Assembly: GCA_039588335.1 (NCBI GenBank)
Contig: JBDGZZ010000298.1
Location: forward strand, 1-5,130
Origin: G020351775 sp039588335
GTDB lineage: Bacteria; Gemmatimonadota; Gemmatimonadetes; Gemmatimonadales; GWC2-71-9
Length of the DNA stretch: 5,130 bases
Direction of reading: 5' to 3'
In this document: positions 1-5,000 of the stretch, one piece after another
How the letters are laid out: every line of letters starts with the position of its first letter
How positions within the stretch are numbered: position 1 is the stretch's first letter
The notes under the pieces: generated by a model
Told to the model about the DNA's origin: nothing
Database searches by the model: none
Seen by the model: only the letters and a program-made list of their open reading frames with translations
Translations under genes and position numbers: made by a program

Positions 1-1
1 A

Positions 2-175
2 GCTAATTTAACTGCTAGTATATCTGGCGAATTACCTATTCATCTTGATTTGCCCGCTTCTATAACATCTTCATTTGTATATAGTTGGGTGAAGCATTTA
101 AATGCTTATATAAAAGGAAGAATTGTAGGTGCTATTGCGGGCCAAGCTGATTTGGGGGCTTTTGTAGCTGTAGGT
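2..175 (+). other. N-terminal remnant of an upstream domain
   Basis: These 58 residues precede the first Ser/Glu block. They hold two similar pieces, LTASISG (nt 8-28) and LPASITSS (nt 50-73), spaced 14 residues apart, then a mixed segment rich in Tyr, Trp, Lys and Ile, and finally a small hydrophobic Gly/Ala/Val stretch (ADLGAFVAVG) leading into the serines. The two similar pieces suggest the tail of a degenerate repeated, possibly beta-rich, domain extending upstream. I do not recognise a named family. It could be the anchoring part of the protein or just the last repeat of a longer array. Confidence 0.4.
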
Positions 176-3100
176 AGTAGTTCAAGCTCTGAATCAAGTT
201 CAAGCTCTGAATCAAGTTCAAGTTCAGAATCTAGTTCAAGTAGTTCTGAATCAAGTTCAAGTAGCTCAGAGTCAAGTTCAAGCAGCTCAGAATCTAGTAG
301 CTCAAGCTCTGAAAGCAGTTCAAGCTCTGAATCCAGCTCAAGCTCTGAATCTAGTAGTTCTGAATCAAGTAGCTCAAGTTCAGAGTCTAGTTCATCAGAA
401 TCAAGCTCTAGCTCCGAATCAAGCAGCTCAAGTTCAGAGAGTAGTTCTTCCGAATCAAGCAGTTCGAGCTCTGAATCAAGTAGTTCAAGTTCTGGTTTCT
501 CAAGTAGTTCAAGTGAATCCAGCAGCTCCAGTTCTGAGTCAAGTAGCTCAAGTTCAGAATCCAGCTCTAGCTCCGAATCCAGCTCTAGCTCCGAATCTAG
601 TTCCAGTTCCGAGAGTAGTTCATCTGAATCCAGCTCTAGCTCCGAATCTAGTTCATCAGAATCTAGCTCAAGCAGTTCTGAGTCTAGCAGTTCTGAATCA
701 AGCAGCTCAAGCTCTGAATCGAGTAGTTCAAGTTCTGAAAGCAGCTCTTCCGAAAGTAGTTCAAGTTCAGAAAGCAGCTCCAGCTCATCTGAATCTAGCT
801 CAAGCTCTGAATCTAGCTCAAGCTCTGAAAGTAGTTCGTCTAGCTCTGCTTTCTCAAGCAGCTCAAGCTCAGAGTCTAGCTCAAGCTCCAAATCTAGTAG
901 CTCCAGCTCCGAATCAAGCAGTTCTTCTGAATCAAGCTCTAGTTCCGAAAGCAGCTCAAGTAGTTCTGAAAGTAGCTCATCTGAATCAAGTAGCTCTTCG
1001 GAAAGCAGCTCCAGTTCGGAATCGAGCAGCTCTGAATCTAGCTCAAGTAGTTCTGAATCTAGTAGCTCCGAATCAAGCAGTTCCAGTTCTGAATCTAGTA
1101 GCTCTAGCTCTAAATCAAGCTCTTCAGAATCTAGCTCAAGCTCCGAATCCAGCTCAAGTTCCGAATCTAGTTCTTCCGAATCTAGCTCTAGCTCCGAGTC
1201 CAGCAGCTCTAGTTCCGAAAGCAGCTCTTCAGAATCAAGCTCAAGCTCCGAATCAAGCAGTTCCAGCTCTGAGAGCAGCTCATCAGAATCAAGTTCCAGC
1301 TCCGAGTCTAGTTCTAGTAGTTCAGAGTCTAGTTCTTCTGAATCGAGCTCTAGCTCAGAAAGCAGCTCAAGCTCAGAGAGCAGCTCTTCAGAATCAAGCT
1401 CAAGCTCCGAATCAAGCAGTTCCAGCTCCGAGAGCAGCTCATCAGAATCAAGTTCCAGCTCCGAATCAAGTAGCTCAAGTTCCGAATCCAGCTCAAGCTC
1501 AGAGAGTAGTTCGTCAGAATCCAGCTCGAGTTCGGAATCTAGCTCATCAGAATCAAGCTCTAGCTCCGAGTCCAGTAGCTCTAGTTCCGAAAGCAGTTCA
1601 TCTGAATCCAGCTCAAGCTCAGAATCCAGCTCAAGCTCTGAATCCAGCTCAAGCAGTTCTGAATCCAGCTCAAGCTCTGAATCTTCAAGCAGCTCAGAAT
1701 CTAGCTCTTCCACTGAGGCAGCTATGATTATAGAAGACGTGGTTGCAAGGTTCTTTACTAGTTCTTCTTCTTCAGTATCAAGTAGCTCGAGCGAATCAAG
1801 TAGTTCTAGCTCTGAGTCCAGCAGCTCAAGCTCTGAGTCTAGCTCTAGTTCGGAAAGCAGCTCTTCCGAGTCTAGCTCTAGTTCGGAAAGCAGCTCTTCC
1901 GAGTCTAGCTCAAGTTCAGAATCTAGCTCTAGTTCTGAGAGCAGCTCTTCAGAGTCCAGCTCAAGTAGCTCTGAATCTAGTTCGAGTTCAGAATCTAGTT
2001 CTTCAGAATCCAGCTCAAGCTCTGAGTCAAGCAGTTCTGAATCAAGCTCAAGCTCTGAATCAAGTAGTAGTTCTGAAAGTAGCTCATCTGAATCTAGTTC
2101 AAGTAGCTCTGAAAGCAGCTCTAGCTCTGAATCTAGTTCGTCTGAGTCTAGCTCAAGCTCTTCAGAATCTAGTTCGAGTTCAGAATCTAGCTCATCAGAA
2201 TCCAGCTCAAGTTCCGAGTCCAGCAGCTCAAGTTCAGAGTCAAGCTCTTCCGAATCAAGTTCCAGCTCAGAATCAAGCAGCTCTAGTTCGAAGTCTAGCT
2301 CAAGCTCAGAATCCAGCTCAAGCTCTGAGTCAAGTAGTTCAAGCTCTGGTTTCTCAAGTAGTTCTAGTTCCGAATCAAGTTCCAGCTCAGAATCAAGCAG
2401 CTCTAGTTCGGAGTCTAGCTCAAGCTCAGAATCCAGCTCAAGCTCTGAGTCAAGTAGTTCAAGCTCTGAGAGCAGCTCATCGGAATCTAGTTCTAGCTCA
2501 TCAGAATCAAGTTCTAGTTCTGAATCCAGCTCAAGCTCAGAATCAAGTAGTTCTAGTTCAGAAAGTAGTTCATCAGAATCTAGCTCAAGCTCATCAGAAT
2601 CTAGTTCAAGTTCCGAATCCAGCTCTAGCTCTGAAAGTAGCTCTTCAGAATCGAGTAGCTCAAGCTCCGAATCTAGCTCGAGCTCTGAGTCCAGCTCTTC
2701 AGAATCTAGCTCAAGCTCTGAATCAAGCAGCTCCAGCTCCGAATCCAGCTCTTCAGAATCTAGCTCAAGTTCAGAGTCGAGTAGCTCAAGCTCCGAATCT
2801 AGTTCGAGTTCATCTGAATCTAGCTCTTCAGAATCAAGCTCAAGCAGCTCAGAATCCAGCTCTAGCTCTGAAAGCAGTTCAAGCTCTGAATCTAGTAGCT
2901 CCAGCTCTGAAAGTAGTTCATCGGAATCCAGTTCAAGTAGTTCAGAGTCAAGTAGCTCTGAATCAAGCAGCTCAAGCTCAGAATCAAGCAGCTCAAGCTC
3001 TGAGAGCAGCTCATCCGAATCTAGTTCCAGCTCAGAATCTAGCAGTTCTAGTTCTGAGTCTAGCTCTTCAGAATCCAGCTCAAGTAGTTCCGAGTCCAGC

Positions 3101-4900
3101 AGCTCAAGCTCCGAGAGCAGCTCTTCCGAATCCAGCTCTAGTTCCGAGTCCAGCAGCTCAAGCTCCGAAAGCAGCAGCTCTGAATCAAGTTCGAGTTCTG
3201 AGAGTAGCTCATCTGAATCAAGCTCCAGTTCTGAATCTAGTAGCTCCAGTTCAGAAAGTAGCTCATCGGAATCTAGCTCAAGCTCTGAATCTAGCAGCTC
3301 AAGCTCTGAAAGTAGTTCCAGCTCTGAAAGTAGCTCAAGCAGTTCAGAGAGCAGCTCTAGCTCTGAATCTTCAAGCAGCTCAGAATCTAGCTCTTCCACA
3401 GAACAGGCTATGATTATAGAAGACGTAGTTGCTACGTTTGTTGAAGCGGCGATGGTTGTAGAAGACGTAGTTGCTAAATTTGCTGTGTTACCTATAGTGC
3501 CAGATGCTTCAGGTTTTGGTATATATACTTTTGCTGGTAGTGGAAGAAGTGAAGAACCGTGGAATACGACTGTATATAGAGTGACCAATACTAATGATAC
3601 AGCGTCAGGGTCTCTACGACAGGCTATTTCAGATCACGGTGATGTAAGTACACCAGGAGTAATTATATTTGAAATATCAGGGGTTATTACGCTTAGTTCT
3701 GCGATAATACTAAATACTGCCAATGAGGGGCACCTTACTATTGCTGGGCAGACCGCTCCTTCACCAGGAATTACTATATATGGAGGGGAGATTAAGGTTA
3801 CGGCAGCGTGCACTGATGTTCTCTTTCAGCATCTCAGAATTCGCCAGGGGTTGGGTAATGCTGGAGACCACGCAACGAATATCACAACTGCTTCAGGCGA
3901 CGAAGTAAAGAACATTGTTTTTGATCATTGCTCACTCAGTTGGGGTGAGGACGAGTGTGTTGGTACCTATGACAATGCTGCTGATGGTCACGGTCAGACA
4001 CACGACATTACATTTTGGAAGTCTATCATTGCAGAAGGGTGTGATGATTCGCCCGCCAATCATGGTTTTGGTATTCTGATAGGTCACGGGGTTCAAAACG
4101 TTGCTCTCATTAGGAGTTTATTAGTCCACCAGAGAGCTAGAGGGCCTCGTGTAAACTACGGAGCTACGTTTGTTTCACTTAACAACGTGGTGTATAACTT
4201 CCTGGGATCACCCGTTGATCTGGGTGGAGATACAGATGCTGAGATTTATGGTTGTGTTGAAGGTAACGACTTTATAACTGGCACCGACAGTACATATACG
4301 GAACCTATCTCAATACGATCAGCTATACATGCTGATAGTGAGCTTTACCTGGCTAATAACAGAGATGAAGGCGTGATCCCTGGCGATCCGTGGGCTACTA
4401 CCATGGTGGATGATAGTAGTGGTGAGATTACGGCGGTTTCAAGACCACTATTCCCTACAGGATATACAGTAGTGGCGCCAAGCGATGCGCTGAAGGCCGA
4501 GATCCTCTCTGGAGTTGGCGCACGTCCAGCTGATAGGGACAGTCATGATATCAGAGTTATAAATAATGTGGTTAGTGGTACCGGAACTATTATAGATGAT
4601 GAAGCTGATATTGGTGGAATTGGAACATTGGATGAAAATACAAGGTCACTTACCATACCAGCAAATCCAAATGATGATAGTGGAAATGGTTATACTAATC
4701 TTGAGGTGTGGTTACAAGGATATGCGACAGGTGTTGAATTGAGCTCAAGTTCAGAAAGTAGCTCTAGTTCAGAGTCCAGCTCTAGTTCTGAATCTTCAAG
4801 TAGCTCATCAGAATCTAGCTCTAGCTCCGAGTCTAGCAGCTCTAGCTCTGAAAGTAGTTCCAGCTCCGAGTCTAGTTCCAGCTCATCTTCAGAGATATAA
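2..4900 (+). CDS. Giant Ser/Glu-repeat protein with pectate-lyase-like domain (5' partial)
   Basis: The frame is open from base 2 to the TAA at 4898-4900, giving 1,632 visible residues (residue 1 = bases 2-4). No Shine-Dalgarno precedes the TTG at 50 and the codons before it are ordinary coding sequence, so the start lies upstream of the window. Domain order: N-terminal remnant (1-58), Ser/Glu block 1 (59-570), 14-residue module (571-584), Ser/Glu block 2 (587-1132), two tandem modules (1133-1160), pectate-lyase-like domain (about 1161-1580), Ser/Glu block 3 (1581-1631), final Ile. The lyase domain predicts binding or cleavage of an acidic polysaccharide outside the cell. The Ser/Glu blocks are probably disordered, negatively charged spacers. 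No signal peptide or membrane segment can be judged because the N-terminus is missing. It may be a phage tail spike/fibre or a secreted/surface lyase; the sequence does not decide. Confidence is high that it is one coding frame and moderate for role. Confidence 0.93.
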   Translation, partial: ANLTASISGELPIHLDLPASITSSFVYSWVKHLNAYIKGRIVGAIAGQADLGAFVAVGSSSSSESSSSSESSSSSESSSSSSESSSSSSESSSSSSESSSSSSESSSSSESSSSSESSSSESSSSSSESSSSESSSSSESSSSSSESSSSESSSSSSESSSSSSGFSSSSSESSSSSSESSSSSSESSSSSESSSSSESSSSSESSSSESSSSSESSSSESSSSSSESSSSESSSSSSESSSSSSESSSSESSSSSESSSSSSESSSSSESSSSSESSSSSSAFSSSSSSESSSSSKSSSSSSESSSSSESSSSSESSSSSSESSSSESSSSSESSSSSESSSSESSSSSSESSSSESSSSSSESSSSSSKSSSSESSSSSESSSSSESSSSESSSSSESSSSSSESSSSESSSSSESSSSSSESSSSESSSSSESSSSSSESSSSESSSSSESSSSSESSSSESSSSSESSSSSSESSSSESSSSSESSSSSSESSSSSESSSSESSSSSESSSSESSSSSESSSSSSESSSSESSSSSESSSSSESSSSSSESSSSSESSSSSESSSSTEAAMIIEDVVARFFTSSSSSVSSSSSESSSSSSESSSSSSESSSSSESSSSESSSSSESSSSESSSSSESSSSSESSSSESSSSSSESSSSSESSSSESSSSSESSSSESSSSSESSSSSESSSSESSSSSSESSSSSESSSSESSSSSSESSSSSESSSSESSSSSESSSSSSESSSSESSSSSESSSSSSKSSSSSESSSSSESSSSSSGFSSSSSSESSSSSESSSSSSESSSSSESSSSSESSSSSSESSSSESSSSSSESSSSSESSSSSESSSSSSESSSSESSSSSSESSSSSESSSSSESSSSESSSSSSESSSSSESSSSESSSSSESSSSSSESSSSESSSSSESSSSSSESSSSSSESSSSESSSSSSESSSSSESSSSSESSSSSSESSSSESSSSSSESSSSESSSSSSESSSSSSESSSSESSSSSESSSSSSESSSSESSSSSSESSSSSSESSSSESSSSSESSSSSSESSSSESSSSSESSSSESSSSSESSSSSSESSSSESSSSSESSSSSSESSSSSESSSSSSESSSSSESSSSSESSSSTEQAMIIEDVVATFVEAAMVVEDVVAKFAVLPIVPDASGFGIYTFAGSGRSEEPWNTTVYRVTNTNDTASGSLRQAISDHGDVSTPGVIIFEISGVITLSSAIILNTANEGHLTIAGQTAPSPGITIYGGEIKVTAACTDVLFQHLRIRQGLGNAGDHATNITTASGDEVKNIVFDHCSLSWGEDECVGTYDNAADGHGQTHDITFWKSIIAEGCDDSPANHGFGILIGHGVQNVALIRSLLVHQRARGPRVNYGATFVSLNNVVYNFLGSPVDLGGDTDAEIYGCVEGNDFITGTDSTYTEPISIRSAIHADSELYLANNRDEGVIPGDPWATTMVDDSSGEITAVSRPLFPTGYTVVAPSDALKAEILSGVGARPADRDSHDIRVINNVVSGTGTIIDDEADIGGIGTLDENTRSLTIPANPNDDSGNGYTNLEVWLQGYATGVELSSSSESSSSSESSSSSESSSSSSESSSSSESSSSSSESSSSSESSSSSSSEI
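176..1711 (+). repeat. Ser/Glu repeat block 1 (512 codons)
   Basis: The block encodes runs of four, five or six serines, each ended by one glutamate (units of 5, 6 or 7 residues). The only other residues are Gly-Phe at 494-499, Ala-Phe at 848-853 and two lysines (890-892 and 1112-1114). Serine is written with both TCN and AGY codons, so this is not a simple DNA microsatellite. In the stretch 1217-1480 the units follow a 5-6-7 order, giving an 18-residue (54 bp) higher repeat. Such sequence is expected to be disordered, hydrophilic and acidic. Similar Ser-rich linkers join domains in many secreted carbohydrate-active enzymes, so a linker/spacer role is the simplest inference. Confidence 0.95.
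1221..1467 (+). repeat. Segmental duplication, 159 bp offset, inside block 1
   Basis: Bases 1221-1308 recur at 1380-1467 with two mismatches in 88 (1270 T versus 1429 C, 1306 G versus 1465 A), both synonymous. The 159 bp offset is 53 codons, i.e. two 18-residue super-units plus one of 17. The high nucleotide identity, against the usual synonymous scatter within the block, indicates a comparatively recent in-frame duplication. Confidence 0.85.
1675..1746 (+). repeat. Block-end cassette, copy 1
   Basis: The last 39 bases of block 1 plus its boundary (1675-1713) are identical to 3361-3399 at the end of block 2, 1,686 bp away (562 codons). Similarity continues through 1746 into the 14-residue module, with six mismatches over 72 bases in all. 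The cassette contains the rare order GAA-TCT-TCA, which departs from the usual AGY codon at the second serine. It looks like a duplicated boundary element and implies the two block-plus-module regions share an origin. Confidence 0.85.
1712..1753 (+). repeat. 14-residue module, copy 1 (TEAAMIIEDVVARF)
   Basis: This unit separates Ser/Glu blocks 1 and 2. The consensus over the three copies is [TV]-E-[AQ]-A-M-[IV]-[IV]-E-D-V-V-A-[RTK]-F. It alternates hydrophobic stretches with Glu/Asp and ends in Phe; here it is followed by Phe-Thr before serines resume. It is the only structured-looking element between 1,058 residues of Ser/Glu sequence. I do not recognise the motif. It could be a short beta hairpin or helix, a self-association or binding peptide, or a remnant of a lost domain. 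Confidence 0.85.
1835..1911 (+). repeat. 33 bp tandem duplication inside block 2
   Basis: Bases 1835-1878 are identical to 1868-1911, a perfect 44-base match at a 33 bp period (11 codons, one 6-residue plus one 5-residue unit). Exact identity of synonymous positions shows a recent slippage or unequal-recombination event that kept the frame. Confidence 0.85.
2248..2468 (+). repeat. 120 bp tandem duplication inside block 2
   Basis: Bases 2248-2348 recur at 2368-2468 with one mismatch in 101 bases: 2291 A versus 2411 G, which turns AAG (Lys) into GAG (Glu). The period is 120 bp (40 codons). The Gly-Phe interruption at 2348-2353 sits at the junction between copies. This is the cleanest recent duplication in the window and also dates one Glu/Lys change to after, or just before, the duplication. 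Confidence 0.9.
3361..3432 (+). repeat. Block-end cassette, copy 2
   Basis: Second copy of the boundary element at 1675-1746: 39 identical bases (3361-3399), then similarity through the start of the 14-residue module. Differences cluster in the two codons after Thr (GAG GCA in copy 1, GAA CAG here), giving Glu-Ala versus Glu-Gln. Confidence 0.85.
3398..3439 (+). repeat. 14-residue module, copy 2 (TEQAMIIEDVVATF)
   Basis: This is the first of two modules in direct tandem (42 bp period) between Ser/Glu block 2 and the lyase domain. It differs from copy 1 at Gln for Ala and Thr for Arg. Bases 3417-3433 are identical to 3459-3475 of copy 3. Confidence 0.85.
3440..3481 (+). repeat. 14-residue module, copy 3 (VEAAMVVEDVVAKF)
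   Basis: This module directly follows copy 2 without a spacer and leads into the lyase domain. Met-Val-Val replaces Met-Ile-Ile, and the first residue is Val rather than Thr because no Ser run precedes it. Lys/Arg/Thr at the penultimate site is the most variable position. Conservation of the Glu-Asp-Val-Val-Ala core in all three copies suggests the peptide itself is constrained. Confidence 0.85.
3482..4741 (+). other. Pectate-lyase-like (PL1-type) parallel beta-helix domain
   Basis: About 420 residues, the normal size for the bacterial pectate lyase/pectate trisaccharide-lyase group. Landmarks in family order: SGFGIYTFAG near 3509-3538; YRVTNTNDTASGSLRQ at 3575-3622; LTIAGQTAPSPGI at 3734-3772; FDHCSLSWGEDE at 3920-3955; ITFWKSIIAEG following; an HQRARGPR segment at 4127-4150, whose Arg at 4148-4150 is the candidate catalytic arginine; NNVVYNF at 4181-4201; VGARPADRD at 4514-4540; and NDDSGNGYTNLE at 4670-4705. 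Known family members cleave polygalacturonate-type chains by beta-elimination with calcium. The Asp/Glu pair after the HCSLSW motif is preserved. The final loop resembles an EF-hand-like calcium site (Asp, Ser, Asn, Gly) but has Val where the last acidic ligand is usual. The substrate is not predictable; in a phage it could be a host capsule or other surface polysaccharide. The fold call is strong; activity is plausible. Confidence 0.85.
4742..4894 (+). repeat. Ser/Glu repeat block 3 (C-terminal tail, 51 codons)
   Basis: The serine/glutamate pattern resumes right after the lyase domain and runs to the last Glu, followed only by Ile and the stop. The last run has seven serines, the longest in the protein. 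It carries the same GAA-TCT-TCA variant (4790-4798) seen near the ends of blocks 1 and 2. As a free C-terminal tail it cannot be an interdomain linker, so it points to a role for the sequence itself, or to a residue of a lost downstream domain. Confidence 0.93.
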
Positions 4901-4950
4901 TTTTTTTAATTTTAATGCATTTTTTGTCTAGCAAACGTCTTATTTTATTC

Positions 4951-4956
4951 TATAAT
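4951..4956 (+). promoter_or_regulatory. Possible -10 box (TATAAT) for the gene at 5001
   Basis: A perfect TATAAT lies 44 bases before the ATG at 5001, in an AT-rich spacer. No good -35 hexamer stands at 16-18 bp upstream; the nearest TTG-containing match (4924-4929) is 21 bp away. It may be a weak or extended promoter, a phage-type promoter of unknown class, or chance in AT-rich DNA. Confidence 0.35.
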
Positions 4957-4988
4957 ATAGGTGAATACAGAATAATAAAGCAGAAACT

Positions 4989-4994
4989 AGGAGA
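4989..4994 (+). promoter_or_regulatory. Ribosome binding site AGGAGA
   Basis: A strong Shine-Dalgarno core (AGGAG at 4989-4993) is placed seven bases before the ATG at 5001. It fixes the start of the downstream gene and indicates a bacterial-type translation system. Confidence 0.8.
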
Positions 4995-5000
4995 GAAAAT

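Larger units (their letters stand above)
1760..3397 (+). repeat. Ser/Glu repeat block 2 (546 codons)
   Basis: The composition and unit sizes match block 1: four to six serines then Glu. The exceptions are Val at 1775-1777 (GTA where a GAA would fit), Lys at 2291-2293 and Gly-Phe at 2348-2353. It begins right after the Phe-Thr following module copy 1 and ends in the same cassette as block 1. It contains clear recent tandem duplications (see 1835-1911 and 2248-2468). It is probably a disordered acidic spacer immediately ahead of the lyase domain. Confidence 0.95.

Noticed and set aside
50..52. TTG as the true start of the giant gene
   Set aside because: There is no Shine-Dalgarno upstream and the frame continues open to base 2 with coding-like sequence.
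176..3397. CRISPR array or non-coding satellite
   Set aside because: There is no constant repeat with unique spacers. The frame is strictly maintained for over a thousand codons with synonymous variation, so it is coding sequence.
513..3413. Two long plus-strand open frames (513-1727, 1743-3413) rich in Ala, Leu, Asn, Gln, Val, Pro
   Set aside because: In this frame every triplet in the Ser/Glu DNA starts with G, C or A, and all stops begin with T, so no stop can occur. They break where the repeat is interrupted.
106..3588. Very long minus-strand open frame rich in Leu, Asp, Ser, Glu
   Set aside because: It is forced by the plus-strand repeat. In this offset each triplet is the complement of N+AG, N+TC or N+GA, giving only CTN, GAN or TCN codons, so a stop is impossible within the blocks. 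It carries no independent signal.
3723..3908. Small plus-strand open frame of 61 codons
   Set aside because: It lies wholly inside the well-recognised lyase domain in another frame, with no ribosome binding site or recognisable product.
4901..4925. Rho-independent terminator after the giant gene
   Set aside because: There are T-tracts (4901-4907, 4920-4925) but no GC-rich hairpin before them; the only palindrome is a trivial ATGCAT.
4945..4975. Inverted repeat around the TATAAT box
   Set aside because: A 7 bp AT-dominated match (TTATTCT with AGAATAA) and a 17-base loop are expected by chance in such AT-rich DNA.
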